Part shown: positions 1 to 13,795 of the stretch, in pieces
Layout of the letters: every line of letters begins with the position of its first letter
Numbering within the stretch: position 1 is the stretch's first letter
Assembly: GCA_037179515.1 (NCBI GenBank)
Contig: JAXCGZ010019294.1
Location: 1 to 64,000, forward strand
Direction of reading: 5' to 3'
DNA length: 64,000 bases
From: Halocaridina rubra
Lineage: Eukaryota; Arthropoda; Malacostraca; Decapoda; Atyidae
Position numbers and translations under genes: made by a program
The notes under the pieces: generated by a model
Told to the model about the DNA's origin: nothing
Database searches by the model: none
The model's input: only the letters and a program-made list of their open reading frames with translations

Positions 1-1110
1 TCAGTTGCTCTCGTGAGGTGCTACCAGATGCTCAAGTAGAAGAACATGGCAGAGATGCATGGATCAGAAGATATTTGTGCTTGATTCGGAGTCCCGTGAT
101 TGCTGACAACAGTTGGGTTTTCCAGATAGATTAGCACAGACTTAACCTATTTCTAACATAGTTTATAACTATGTGTGAGGGACAGAATGAGTTCATTTTA
201 GTAGGACACGTAGGTAGAAATATGTTGAAAAATTTATTATTCTGTATAAGTAAGTTTTAATCCAAGGTGAGGAGAGTTTATTTAATAATTCACATATCAG
301 CAGTTCACAAACCCCCTTATAAAATATTTACATGTATGCCTATGCATGTAATATTAATTATATTTTATGGGTAAAGGATTTAATTTTGAGATCATTTGTA
401 GGCCTTTGCCGAAGCCGTGTCAGGATTTCTGAATATAGGGGATTATAAGTTCGAAGGTTAATAACATGTGGAAAATCCTCCACAATTTTGGTCCTATAAA
501 CCGGATGAGAATTGGTGTGGTAATAGTGAAGATAATGTACACATTAGCTGAAATCCCGCCATGTTGAACAAAGAAATTAAGAGTTAAACTCTATGGTTAA
601 AACTGTCCATTTTTCAGCGGAAAAAAAAATGCATTGCTTGTACACCTAGTTCTCAGAATAACGCCTAGATAGGTTCTCAGAAGTGTCGGGTCAATGGAAA
701 ATCGCATGAAAAAACGAGTCATTTTTAATAGGAAACAAATAAAGGCCATAGATACATTCCAAACCTTACATAGACACACCATGCCAAAGATATCAGATAA
801 GTAAAAAACATATTTTATTACTACATAGCAAAGCAGAGAGCATAGTATCTATTTTTAAGAGTATACAAAAGATATTCATATTCACTTTACAGCTAGAAAT
901 TAACATACATTACTGTACTGTACTCTATTATGCAGTGGGCAACAGTCATACAGTACACTAGGACATGCATGGTGGCCATGAGCAAGTAACTTATGCGGTA
1001 GAAGAGGAGGAGGATGCAGAAGAACGAACCTCTATTTGCAAATGTAAACAAAGATAAAATAAAAATTATAAATAACCAAAGCAAGACTAAAAAACGAAAA
1101 AAAAATTAAT
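1..1110. other. AT-rich sequence, no recognised gene
   Basis: I see no coding region or named repeat here. Short open frames exist, but none shows a recognisable domain, splice context or similarity to other parts of the window. Confidence 0.6.
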
Positions 1111-1116
1111 TATGCA

Positions 1117-1582
<466 letters not shown>

Positions 1583-1672
1583 TTTATTTTTGGATAAATT
1601 ATTATATTATTTTATGGGTATACGCAAAAATATTAAAATATTGAAAAAAAAAATTCAGTATTTAAATTTTTT

Positions 1673-2225
1673 TATTGAAAAAAAAATTTCATTATTTAAT
1701 CGATAAAAAATATTTATTTCCCAACCTACGAATAATAAAACAGTAAAAAATAGTAAAAAACATAAATTTAGATATACGTACGCACAGTATAACTCACAGT
1801 ACAGGGTATTGCATCATGCGAAATAGTGTCCGATAGCGTACAATGCGTTGGGGTCGCAGCTACGTGAGCTAGCATATATATTTATATTTCCAGTAGTTTC
1901 ATGATTTTATTGATAAAAAAAAACGTATTTTTTAGCCTAAGAATAATAAAACAGTAAAAAATAGTAAACAGTATTGCACCACGTAAAATACAATACCGGT
2001 ATCAGTGTTTCGGAAAACACAAGGGCTCTCACCTACGTGACCTAGTGAATATTAAAATTTTCATTATTTTATTGATAAAACAAGTATTTCCTAGCCTAAG
2101 AATAATAAAACAGTAAAAAAATAATAAAAAAGCATAAAGTACTAACAGTATTTCACCATGTAAAATACGATACTGCAATCAACGTTTCGGAAAACGAAAA
2201 GGCTCTCACCTACGTGAGATAGTTC
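1673..2225. repeat. Tigger 5' subterminal tandem repeat, three units
   Basis: Three diverged units of about 165-215 bp. Each contains TTTCATnATTTnATnGATAAAA, then AATAATAAAACAGTAAAAAA, then an element ending near CTACGTGA. They lie upstream of the transposase start and could hold promoter or transposase-binding sites. That role is inference only. Confidence 0.7.
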
Positions 2226-2456
2226 ATGGAATGCTATTGGCTGAAAGGTCGGGAGACGACGAATCACAGAACTGTTTTTCAATATTTTCTGTATCATGGG
2301 GTCTGATTGGCTTTTTCATTGCAGTTTGCTTTTCCCTCCAATTTCCAATGTGCCGCCTCACTCGCTCAGTCTAACTCTCGTGTGCGCCGTTCTCATTGTG
2401 CTTATTAATACGTTTTGTTTGTGATTGTGTTTTTACGCGTAATTTTACCTTTGCAA

Positions 2457-4193
2457 TGCCTCCAAAACGTCTTTCAGCTTCTAAGGCTCCTGGTAGTCAG
2501 CCTAAGTGGCAAAGGAAAATGTTAACCATTGTAGAAAAAGTGAAACTCTTAGATATGTTGAAAGAAGGAAAAAGATTTGTGGATGTCGGCCGCTATTTTG
2601 GCCTCAATGAATCTACTGTGCGTTACATAAAAAAGGACGAGGCAAAGATCAGGAAAACAGCGAGCATTTCTTTTGATAAATCGGCGAAGAGGGTCGTAAC
2701 ACCCCCGCAAGAAGGCGGTAGTGCGGATGGAAGCTGCTTTGGCCCTGTGGATTGCTGATTGCAGAAAAAAAAACATCAGCTTACACACCAATATCATACA
2801 AACAAAAGCGAAGAAGCTGTACGAGACATTCACTGCAAATGAGCCCGATGACGACAGTGGCAACCTTGGAGAGGAGGAGGGGAGAGAAGAAGATATCGAC
2901 GACCCACAACCAGGACCCTCCAGCAATTCTCCATCGAGGATACAACCGTTCGTTGCTAGCAATGGATGGTTCTTCAAATTTCAAAAACACTATGGCCTAA
3001 AAAGCGTTTCAGTTTATGGCGAGGCTGCCTCTGCAGATACAGCTGCCGCAAAAAATTACGTCAAAAATGACTTCAAGAAAATTATCGCTGAAGGGGAATA
3101 TGTTCCTGAGCAAGTCTTCAACATGGATGAGACTGGGTTATTTAGGAAGAGAATGCCATCTCGCACTTTTCTCTTCAAGGAAGAAGCTAAAGCCCCGGGA
3201 TTTAAAGCGCACAAAGATCGCGTTACCCTCATCATGTGCGGGAATGTTGCGGGCTTCATGTTAAAGCCCGGGCTTATCTACAAGTCAAAGAACCCTAGGG
3301 CTTTGAAGAACAAGAATAAGAATCTGCTGCCAGTGTATTGGATGCATAACCCTAAGGCCTGGATCACGAAAAGCCCACATCGGACTGGTTTCACCAATGC
3401 TTTATCCCTCAGGTAAAACTTTATCTTATGGAAAAGGCCTTGAATTTAAAGTCCTTCTTTTGATGGATAATGCTGGTGGCCACGCAACCAATCTCCAATA
3501 TGACGGTGCTCAAGTTGAGTTCCTGCCACCGAATACGACGTCACTGATTCAGCCTATGGATCAAGGCGTTATTCGTGTGTTCAAGGCCCTATACACATGA
3601 AATGCCCTGGCGAACCTAGTTGAATCCATGGATTCGGACAAAGACTTCTCATTGAAGACTTACTGGCGTAATTACACAATTGCCACATGCCTAAAAAATA
3701 TTCAGAAAGCAATCAAAGAGATGAAGTCGGCCACAATCAATGCCAGCTGGAAGAAATTGTGGCCCGAAGTCATCCACAACTACAAGGGATTTGCTCCTGA
3801 CGAAGTGCAGAATGCGGCAGTTGTGAAAGCTGTGAAGTTGGCTGCATTGCTAGGAAGAGAAGGCTTTAAAGATATGACTCACAAAGATGTGAATGAACTG
3901 ATTGACTGCCACTCGCAGCCTTTGACTGATGAAGACTTGGATGAAATGACGAAATCAGCACGAACCAATTGAAGAACCTGGCCTTACACTCAAACGTTTG
4001 GCAGTCATGTATGAATATGTGAAAGCAGTCCAACAACTCTCACAGGAATATGATGATAATATGGTTCGTTCGGTGACCTTCTGTAATTTACTCGACGATG
4101 CCATGATTCCTTACCATACCATCTTCCAACAAATGAATAAACAGCGACAGCAACTCCCCATTACCATGTTCTTCTCCCTCAAAAAGCAGCCGT
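2457..4193 (+). pseudogene. Tigger-type transposase (CENP-B HTH plus DDE), broken
   Basis: The protein would bind the element ends and catalyse cut-and-paste transposition in the nucleus. The start MPPKRLSASK at 2457 is the usual start for this family; the ATG at 2396 is upstream and not conserved-looking. Residues 1-70 form a CENP-B N-terminal helix-turn-helix (KVKLLDMLKEGKRF, FGLNESTVRYIKK). The DDE core shows all three acidic positions in context: FNMDETGLF (about 3121), LLLMDNAGGHA (about 3460) and IQPMDQGVI (about 3550). The end reads QQLPITMFFSLKKQP. It is broken by a frameshift near 2705, one or two near 3370-3430, a CGA-to-TGA stop at 3598 and a frameshift near 3970. Decay is modest, so inactivation is probably fairly recent. 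Confidence 0.85.
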
Positions 4194-4283
4194 AAAGCTT
4201 TTAATGGCTGCGAAATAATTTCCTCCGGGGTCGAGAATGATGATCATCACCTCATTCACGGTAAGTTTACCTATCACGTACAT

Positions 4284-4757
4284 ATGTATGTCACGTCATC
4301 ATCACATTCACCATAATTTTAGCTATCACTTTCATAAAAATTTACATTGCTTGCTGTTATTTATATTGTAAAGGGTGTTTTTTTAACAGTGCAGGGAGGG
4401 TATATACAGTACGTAAACGTAAAAATAATTGTAAAATTCCTATGTATGTCACGTCATCATCACATTCACGGTAAGTTTTCCTATCACTTTCATAAAAACT
4501 TACGTTGCTTGCTTTTATTTATAATGTAAAGGGTGTTTTTTTAACAGTGCAGGGAGGGTATATACAGTATGTAAACATAAAAATAATTGTAAATGAGTAT
4601 GTCATGTAATTACCACTTCATTCACCATAATTTTATCTATCACTTTCATATAAATTTACGTTGCATGCTGTTATTTATGAAGTAAAGGGTGGTATGTTAA
4701 CAGTACAGGGAGGGTTTATACAGTGTAAACGTAAATATATATTAAAATATCTATGTA
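4284..4757. repeat. Tigger 3' subterminal tandem repeat, three units
   Basis: Three units of about 155 bp begin at 4284, 4442 and 4597. Each contains CATTCACnnTAAnTTT, then TTGCTTGCTGTTATTTAT, then AACAGTGCAGGGAGGGTATA. A related copy in reverse orientation lies inside MITE g (about 51010-51090). This ties that MITE to the same transposon family. Confidence 0.8.
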
Positions 4758-4764
4758 CATATAG

Positions 4765-4836
4765 GCTGATCCTACTCCGCGGTTTTCCTGGTTCGTGCCG
4801 GGTCCCGGAACCGAACTACCGCGATAAGGGGGGGAA

Positions 4837-4841
<5 letters not shown>
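4765..4841 (-). repeat. Tigger right terminal inverted repeat (R end)
   Basis: Read on the minus strand it starts AGTGTTCCCCCCCTTATCGC and continues GGTAGTTCGGTTCCGGGACC. The same R end occurs at 7800-7880, and on the minus strand at 25235-25316. Confidence 0.85.

Positions 4842-4921
<80 letters not shown>
4842..4921. repeat. (AT)n microsatellite, right half
   Basis: About 80 bp of AT directly after the Tigger right end. It continues the tract interrupted at 1527. Confidence 0.95.
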
Positions 4922-4923
<2 letters not shown>

Positions 4924-4994
4924 GATGATGATGATATTTTCTTATCGTAATCCTCTTTGTACTCATGGAAGAAGTGCAAAAAAAAAAAAAATGT
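4922..4994 (+). mobile_element. LINE-D 3' UTR end and poly(A), second part
   Basis: ATGATGATGATATTTTCTTA, then CGTAATCCTCTTTGTACTCA, then GGAAGAAGTGC and a run of 13 A. The same order follows (AT)n at 59488-59558, where similarity also stops at the A-run. I therefore read it as the LINE-D polyadenylated 3' terminus. Confidence 0.7.
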
Positions 4995-6119
4995 TTGACG
5001 TTATTCGCGAAATTAGAATTTTTTTACTATTATTTTTTGGGGGGCGTTATTGCAATTTCGTGTATAAAAAAATCGCCCATAAAAGGAACAAGGTGTATAT
5101 AAAAATAAATGAATAAAGCCATTTACTTGATAAATATGAATAGAGCAGTGCTGTTAGCTCTGTATTCCTCCGCCGCTCTCAAAAATCTCTTTTGGCGCAA
5201 TGTTTGAATTTACCGCACCAGCCAGGTAGGTCCAAAATTTAATTTATTAATAATTTATTTATTATGTTTTGGCCTTTACCGTAAAATTGAAACGCCGTAA
5301 CTCGAAACGACTTTATATGAAGACTCCCTGTAATAGAAATAATAATAATAATAGTAATAATAATAATAATAATGTAAACAACGTAAAAGATACTGAGGTG
5401 AAAGAAATAACTAATCCCTCGCAACTGAAAATTAAATCTCTCACTATTTACAGAAGAGTTAAATATCTGCCCTCAATCAGCTGACCGACTGTCGTCTGCT
5501 CAACATTAGTGAGTCACATTTCCCTCATAATTAACACGACAGAAAACGTTCGTCAAAACATTTAGCCTATGATCTAACCTACAATGAAAAACAACGTAAG
5601 TAAACAGAGAAATCATCACACACATACACGCAAGAAAAACAGGCTTGTGAAAAATAGCTACCGTAATACTTTTTACAATACTTTTAGGCTCACACAGGCA
5701 ATCATTATTATACAGTATGATAAATATTATATTGCTGAACATATCTGTGCAGAAACAATACTAAAATACCCAGTATATCCCAAAAATACGGAGAAGCTTA
5801 TCTCCGGTAATGTTACCATAAACAAGCCAAGTACTGTACTTGCGGTTTTGCTCCATAGATGGCAGCACATGCTGGGTTGGTGAGGGTTGGCACTATGTTT
5901 GGAAATCACTGGGGGGGGGTCTCTGCTTTTCGCAGCATAAGGAAAGGTTTTTTAAATACCGTGGGAGTAAATCCGCTTTCTGCATTAAACGGTGATAAAC
6001 TTTAGAGTAGATATATCCAATCATCGTATCCAAAGGGTTAAGGGTACTAAAACCTATCAAAAGCCTTCATAATTATGATCCACTTGTGACTATTGTTCTA
6101 TCTCACTCATGTACGCTCA
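4995..6119. other. Unassigned AT-rich sequence with (AAT)n
   Basis: An (AAT)n-rich stretch lies at 5338-5374. I recognise no gene or transposon; short frames show no domain. Confidence 0.5.
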
Positions 6120-6718
6120 TCTTCTCTGAAGAACTATGGGGAGTCCTTTGTCTTCCCCCTTGTTAGCGAAACTTACTGCCTATGGCTGTACCCATTCTCT
6201 GTTCTCTGATTTCCAGCTTCCTTTTCGACCATTTTTATATCCGTGGTTGTTGACAGTGCAATATCTTGCTCGTTACCAGCGGTGTTCCACAGGTTTCCAT
6301 TCCTTTTCTTCAGCAATGATCTTCTCCAGTCCCCAACTTCCTCTCTTCTCCATGCCTTTGCTGAGGATTTTGGCCTTCATGTTTCCTTTGCCTTCACCTT
6401 ATGATCCTCGTTTGCTGTTAGAAATTAGTCTTGTATCACTATTTCCTAACTCTTATCTCCGATTTACAGGGAGTATATGAGTGGGGCACCCAAAATTTAG
6501 TTAAATTTGATGCATCCAAGACACAGTTTCTGGTTACTTCTCTATCTTCTTCTCCTCCTAATAATCTTACTGTCCTTGAAACCAACGAAATATACCTTCA
6601 TAAGTCTATAAACATATTAGGCACTCAAGATCCTTCTAATATGTCTTGGAGAAGTAACATTATTCAAATTCCTTAAACTGCATCAAAGGGATTGGGGGTT
6701 TTGTTTCGGTTTTATCAT
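6120..6718 (+). pseudogene. LINE-B reverse transcriptase remnant, part 1
   Basis: Translations on the plus strand give a degraded RT: LLVTSGVPQVSIPF (motif B region) and WGTQNLVKFDASKTQFL, followed by LETNEIYLHKSINILG and SWRSNIIQIP. The same family is seen at 18695-19251 and 29841-30403 on the minus strand. It has many frameshifts and no ATG-initiated long frame. It stops at 6718 at a TA, where a DNA transposon begins, and resumes at 12289. Confidence 0.75.
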
Positions 6719-7916
6719 TACAGATGCCCACAACTTACGAACATCCGATATACAAAATCTGTGGATACAAACAAAATTCAAAACCATATACGAAAATACG
6801 AATACGATAAAAAGTTTAGATTTTAACGGGCCAGGCCTCTCCTGCCTAGTACGATATTTGGCTGCTACTGATGGTGCGCAGCACTTTAGCATACAGCACA
6901 TTATCATTAATGTTTACTCGGCTACCTCCTCCGACGTCAATGACCCGCTGCCATTATAACTGCAACACCTTACCATGTCTCACCAATTACCTTGAACCTA
7001 TTCTACCAGTTTCAAAGGTTATTACTATTACAATTTATTAATATTATTATCATGACAATTTATTAATATAATTAATGTTTTATGTTTTATTATTGTGTCT
7101 TTACTATAAGAAAACAAATGTATTATCTTCTAACCAGTTTCAAAGGTAACAAAAATAGTTAATATTAAAATCTATTAATATAATTTATATCGTATATTTT
7201 ATTATTAGTGCCCTGTGGTGGCGGGCACAACATAAAAGAATAGCCTTAACGTATTCCCTGCGTGTCGTAAAAGGCGACTAAAAGTGGACAGGGCGGGGGG
7301 AACAGGAATCCCCCCCTTGTATCAACCTCCTGCGAAACGTCAAAGAAGAAGGGGAGTAGAGGGGAGAATAAATTCTCCCCAAACTCTAGTTTTGGGGTGT
7401 CTAAATATGCGTGCTTGTAGTACGATAGAGAGCAAAAGATGTGAGATTGGATATATGTTTGGTAGGAGGAGGATGGATGTATTGGCATTGTGTGAGACGA
7501 AGATGAAAGGAAAAGGAGAAGTGGCATTTGGAGATGTGATGGGTAGGGTGTCTGGGGTTGAGAGGGGGAGAGCGAGAGAAGGTGTGGCATTACTGCTGAG
7601 TGAATGGATGGTAAATAAGGTAGTGGAATGGAAAGAAGTGTCATCTAAGCTGATGTGGGTGAGGGCTAGGATAGGAAGGGAATGTTGGGCTTTTGTTAGT
7701 GCGTATGGGCCAGGACGTGAGAGAAGTGAGGAAGAGCGGGATGAATTCTGGAATGAGATAACTAGATGTGTGGATGGTCTGAGTAGAAGGAACTATGTAC
7801 AATGTTCCCTCCCTTATCACGGTAGTTCGGTTCCGGGACCCGGCGCGAACCAGCAAATTCGCGAAGTGGGATCAGCCTTAAAAAAAAAATAAATAAATAA
7901 AATAAAAAAAATAAAC

Positions 7917-8043
<127 letters not shown>

Positions 8044-8253
8044 AAAGATGAATATGACACCAGGACAGGACAAAAATGATAAAATAGAACGGCCTTTATC
8101 AGGCTGTAAAGAGAAACAGAGATGGAGAGTGTAATGACCTGTCAGATGTGAAGTGATTATAAAAGATGTGTAATGAATATCCAGCTCTCTGCTGGGTTTA
8201 CTATACCTCTGCATTACCTTCATGATGTCTATTCTAAAACTTCTCCTTAGATC

Positions 8254-8328
<75 letters not shown>

Positions 8329-8398
8329 CATTATTATTATTAATATTATTATTATTATTATTGGCAACAATAATTTTCCTTTGATGATGATTGGGGAG

Positions 8399-8478
<80 letters not shown>

Positions 8479-8480
8479 CA
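8254..8480. repeat. (TTA)n blocks in MITE a
   Basis: Two (TTA/ATT)n blocks (8254-8362 and 8399-8480) flank a conserved 38 bp core that reads GGCAACAATAATTTTCCTTT at its start. The same core and flanking triplet repeats recur in every MITE of this family. Confidence 0.9.
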
Positions 8481-8563
8481 TTATTACTACGAATTCGTAA
8501 TTAAACCATTATTTTTACTATAAATAATGTAGTTTTGGTTAAATGAACAAGAGTTACTTAAAG

Positions 8564-8745
<182 letters not shown>

Positions 8746-8927
8746 TACCCAACCCCCCACACTCTCTTTGTCCCAGCCAACTAGGGAGGGGCACTTTACA
8801 CAGTTATTAAAAGTAAATAAACCAACAGATGTACAAACAATGATGAGCCCTTAATAATAATAATAATGATGATGATGATAATAATAATCTCCACAATCAT
8901 CATCAAAGGAAAATTATTGTTGCCAAT

Positions 8928-8928
8928 G

Positions 8929-8998
<70 letters not shown>

Positions 8999-9013
8999 TA
9001 ATAATAATAATAA
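8928..9013. repeat. (AAT)n block in MITE a
   Basis: Triplet repeat of the second arm, mirror of the (TTA)n at 8254-8362. Confidence 0.9.
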
Positions 9014-12000
9014 GATATAAGCAGAATTATTGGAATAGACATCATGAAAGTAATGCAAAGGTATATTAAAACCCAGCAGAGAGCTGGATATTCATTACAC
9101 ATCTTTTATAATCCCTTCACATCTGACAAGTCATTACACTCTCCATTTCTGTTTCTCTTTACAACCTGATAAAGTCTGCTTTATTTTATAATTTTTTGGC
9201 CCATCCTGGTGACACAATAATCTTTAATTTTTTTTTTTTCCAAAAAAAACCCCCGACGATACAGTGAGAACGCGAACCAAGAAACGCGAATAACCGGGGG
9301 AACACTGTAGTTGTGTAGGGTGACTTGAACATCAGAGTTGGTGATGGAAAGATAGAAGGTGTTGTAGGAAAGTATGGGGTGCCAGGTGGGAATGAGAGTG
9401 GCGAGAGACTGTTAGATATGTGTGTGGAGCAAGAGTTGGTGATAGGTAATAGTTTATTCAAGAAGAAGTTAATAAATAAGCATACATTGATGAGAGTGAC
9501 AAATGGAAGAGTGAAAGAAAGAGCATTGATGGATTATGTGTTGGTAGCAAAGAGCATGGCTGGTAGAGTGAGAGATGTGCATGCATTCAGGGGTGTGGCT
9601 GCTGGGATGTCTGATAATTTTTTGGTTGAAGCAAAAGTGGTAGTAGTAAAAGAGTGGGGAAATAGTGTGGGGGGATGTAGAAGGGAAATGGTGAAGGTGG
9701 AAGAGTTGAAAAAGCCAGAGAAGAGACAGGAATATCAGGACAGGTTGAGAGTGGCATATGACAGGGTGAAAGAAAGAGAAGTTGGGGAGTTAGGGGAGGA
9801 ATGGGGGTTGATGAAAGAATGTTTTGTGGGACATGCAAGTGATGTGTGTGGAAAGAGGTTTGTTGGAGGTGGCATGAGGAGGGGCAGCAAGTGGTGGAAT
9901 GAAGGGGTGAAAATGAAGGTGGAAGAGAAAAAGAGGGCTTTTGAGGAATGAAAGATATAGGGAGAAAAATGTGGAAACCAAGCAGAAGGTAGAGGAAGAG
10001 AAGAGGTTGGCAAATGTTAGGTGGGGACAGGATTTTAGTAGGTCATATGAGAAGAATAAAAAGAAGTTATGGAAGGAAGTGAAGAGAGTAAAGAAGGGTG
10101 GATCGAGGATGGAAGAGACAGTGAAAGATGTGAATGGACAGATGTTAAGAGGGAACGACGCAAGGTTAAGATGGGCAGAATATTTTGAGTGCTTGCTGAA
10201 TGTTGATGAAGATAGAGAGGCAGCTATAGTGGCAGTGGGGGGGGGGGGTTCAAGGGCCAGTAATGGGAGATGAAAATGAGAGAGAGATTATAAGAGAGGA
10301 GGTGAAAAGGGCATTGTATGAAGCAAAAGCAGGTAAAGCACCTGGAATGGATGGTGTGAGAGTGGAGATGTTGAAAGAAAGGGGTGTGACTGCATTGGAA
10401 TGGTTAGTGAGAGTGTTTAATATATGCTTTATGTTGTCATTGGTGCCAGTGGAATGAGTGATTGCCTGTATAGTGCTCCTATACAAAGGTAAGGGAGATG
10501 TGTATGAATGCAGTAGTTTTAGGGGTAAAACTTTGTTGAGTGTGGTAGGAAAAGTGTATGGTAGGATACTGGTTAATAGGATTAGGAATAAGACAGAATA
10601 TGTGATCGCGAAAGTGCAGAGTGGTTTTAGGAGAGGTAGAGGTTGTATAGATCAGATTTTTATAGTTAGGCAGTTATGTGAGAAATATTTAGCAAGGGGT
10701 AAGGATGTGTATTTTGCATTTTTGGATCTGGAGAAAGCATATGATAGAGTTGATAGAGAGGCTATGTGGAATGTTTTGAGATTATATGAATTGATTCTAA
10801 ATTGTTGCACACAGTAAAGAGTTTGTATGAGGGCAGTAGAGCTTGCGTTAGGGTAGGGAATGAAGTGAGTGAGTGGTTTCCAGTGAGTGTGGGACTGAGA
10901 CAGGGATGTGTGATGTCACCATGGCTGTTCAATTTGTATATTGATGGAGTTGTAAGAGAGGTGAATGAGCGAGTGCGTGGTCGAGATTTGAGAATGGTAG
11001 ATGGGGATGAAAACGAGAGGGAGCTGAATCAGTTGCTGTTTGCAGATGATACTGTGGGGGTGGCAGATTCAGAGGAAAAGCTGTGTCAGTTAGTGTCAGA
11101 ATTTGGAATGGTGTGTGAGAGAGGGAAGTTGCGAGTGAATGTGGGAAAGAGTAAGCTTATGAGGTGTACAAGAAATGAGGATGGTGCTGGATTGAATGTT
11201 ATGTTGAATGGAGAGACACTTGAGGAAGTTAATCAGTTTAAGTATTTAGGCTCAGTTATAGCTGCAAATGGTGGAGTGGAAGCAGATGTGTGTCACAGAG
11301 TGAATGAAGGATGTAAAGTGTTGGGTGCATTGAAAGGAGTGATAAAGAATAGAGGGTTGGAAATGAATGTTAAGAAAGTTTTGTATGAGAAAGTGGTTGT
11401 GCCAACTGTGATGTATGGATCAGAGTTTTGGAGTATGAAAGTAAGTGAGAGACGGAAACTAAATGTGTTTGAGATGAAATGCCTGAGGAGTATGATTGGT
11501 GTATCTCGATTGGATAGGGTTAGGAATGAAGTGGTGAGAGCAAGAACTGGTGAGAGGAGAGAAATTGCAGCCAGAGTAGATATGAATGTTCTGAGATGGT
11601 TTGGCCATGTGGAAAGGATGGATGATGAAAGGCTGCTGAAAAAGGTGATGCATGCGAGAGTTGATGGGAGAAATGCTAGAGGGAGGCCTAGGTTTGGATG
11701 GATGGATGGAGTAAGGAGAGCCCTGAATGATAGGAGGATGGATGTGAGGGAAGCAAGCGAGCGTGCTAGGAATAGGAATGAGTGGCGAGCGATTGTGACC
11801 CAGCTCTGATGGGCATCTGCCGTTACCACGGGGCTGCATCATACAGAGGTAGCACGGTGGTAGGGGCAGTAGGAGGAGTTGGCAGTTGTGAAGCGACACA
11901 GGTTGTGGAAGAGCCGGGAGGATGGGCTGTGGCACTCCAGCAGTGCCATCTAAACGGTCGCTAGCTCCCTCGTCATTGCCCATAGAGCAAAGTAATCCCC

Positions 12001-12288
12001 TTATTTTTTCCCTTCTTGATGTCGGCTACCCCCCAATTAAAGGGGGAAACAGCGAAGGTAGATAGAATAGATAGATTTTATTAGTATGCCTTTAGGATAA
12101 AAAACAAATGTATTATGCTCTAACACAACCTTATTATGTTACATGCATAAAGTGGGAATGCTTGGTAGACATATACAGTACAGTACACCCAAAACTGTTC
12201 TGTTCATACAAAAATATCAACTTACGAACAACTCAGAATATGAATGGCTGTTTGGAACGTAACTAGTTAGTAAACTAGGGATTGTCTG

Positions 12289-12800
12289 TACTTTTTCTCT
12301 TCCCAATTACCTAATATCTATATATGCCCAATCTGTCCCTGCTTAAGATACTACTTTCACATCAGAGGTGATTCTTCTTACAATTATATCCTTGATATGG
12401 CTGCTTCTAAGGCCATCAGACTCATTGATGACCCTTTTTTAATTTTAACATCAGTTCTTTCTCTTTGCCGAAAGGTATCATCTTCTCTTTTCTATCAGTA
12501 CTAGACCCATCACCACTCTGATGAGTTGGAGCACTGCATCTCTTTCCCGCTGGCAAGGTCGTGTAACTTTCACCAAGAGGTCTCATAACACAGGTATTGT
12601 GTGGAGATTTGTAGCTTGTGGATTGGTCAGTGTAGTGATTGTTTTTTCCTTCAACTTCCTGACTCTGGATCTCTCTTCCTCATCTTGTCTTCCCTAAATC
12701 TCAAGGCCTTTCTTCCTTCAAGAAACTAATCTATCATCATTTCAGGGCCTAATCCTGTCATAATTCTAGGTCATCATTTCTTTGACTATTTTTTCAGCCT
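12289..12800 (+). pseudogene. LINE-B C-terminal remnant, part 2
   Basis: It continues the LINE-B reading from 6718. Recognisable words are YIYLDMAASKAIRLIDDPF-like and SDELEHCISFPLARS, then HRYCVEICSLWIGQCSDCFF, which closely matches the minus-strand copy at 29860-30060. Frameshifts are frequent. The 3' UTR probably extends to about 12900 (GTGCCCGGGCCTGATGAGA, compare 29710-29730 on the minus strand). Confidence 0.7.
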
Positions 12801-12899
12801 GTCCTTTTCTTAATGTTTAACATTCTCATATTGCTGCTTTGTCCATAACCTGCTACTTTTCTTCTTCTCAACATTTTCTGGGTGCCCGGGCCTGATGAG

Positions 12900-13795
12900 A
12901 GCAATTTGCCTGAAAACTGCGAAAGGATATGACACATTCACATAAAGACAGTCTACAAGTGCTTCAATGGTAAGACTCCCAAGGGGATATGAACAGCTTT
13001 TAAGCCAGCAATAATTAAAAAAAATTTCCAGCTGGCCAAAAAGTACAAGCTAGTTGGAGACACAGTAGTATCCACTCAAATCACATCAACTACCAGAAGG
13101 AGGTATCACTGGAAAAGAGGCCAAAAACGTAGCATTTTGTGCAAGAAGTTGCTTTGAGGCAAATTTCAAACTATACCTAAGCAGGTAGGTAGTAAGGATG
13201 AAATCCACATTCCTCTTGCGGAAGCAAGAGTAAGATACCAATGAAAGGAGTAAAGTTCAAGGATGTTGATATTAGCAACAATGGGATGACCACGGCAAAA
13301 ATAAAATTAGAAACGGCAGTGCAAAGCAAGTGGAGGATAAGGACAGCCTGATAAATGAATAAAAACTCAAGGAAAGCAGACCCAGCAAAAAAGACAGTAA
13401 GAAAAACAAAATAACTTAACATCACACATATACAGTAAAAGCAAAAATTATTTTCACATCATACATACAGCAGAAGCCTTACAAAAATCTCATAACACTA
13501 TTACAGCAATAGAACAAATGGTAACTATAGGAGGTATGAAAAATCTTAAAATAAGGCAATAAGGTTAATTAAAATACTCAATTATGTGATGTTGATAAAA
13601 AAAAAGTACCTAAGAGTAGGGAAATCCAATATTTAGAGTGCTTTGAGTTTTTACTCAAAGCACTCACATGACCTTCAAATTGATCAGCCTCCTACCCAAC
13701 AGCTAACAAGTTTGTTTAAGAACTCATTTCTTTACCAAACCTGCCATATATCTATAAAAAGAAGTTATCATATTCACTCTCAGTCTAAGAAACTG
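12900..13795. other. Unassigned sequence
   Basis: A plus-strand frame around 12950-13160 reads TVYKCFNGKTPKGI and then AAIIKKNFQLAKKYKLVGD-like words. It looks like a decayed protein-coding segment, but I cannot name it. The rest is AT-rich with nothing recognisable. Confidence 0.4.

Noticed and set aside
5584..5883. A 99-codon frame as a gene
   Set aside because: AT-rich, no domain, no splice context, antisense frames equally open.
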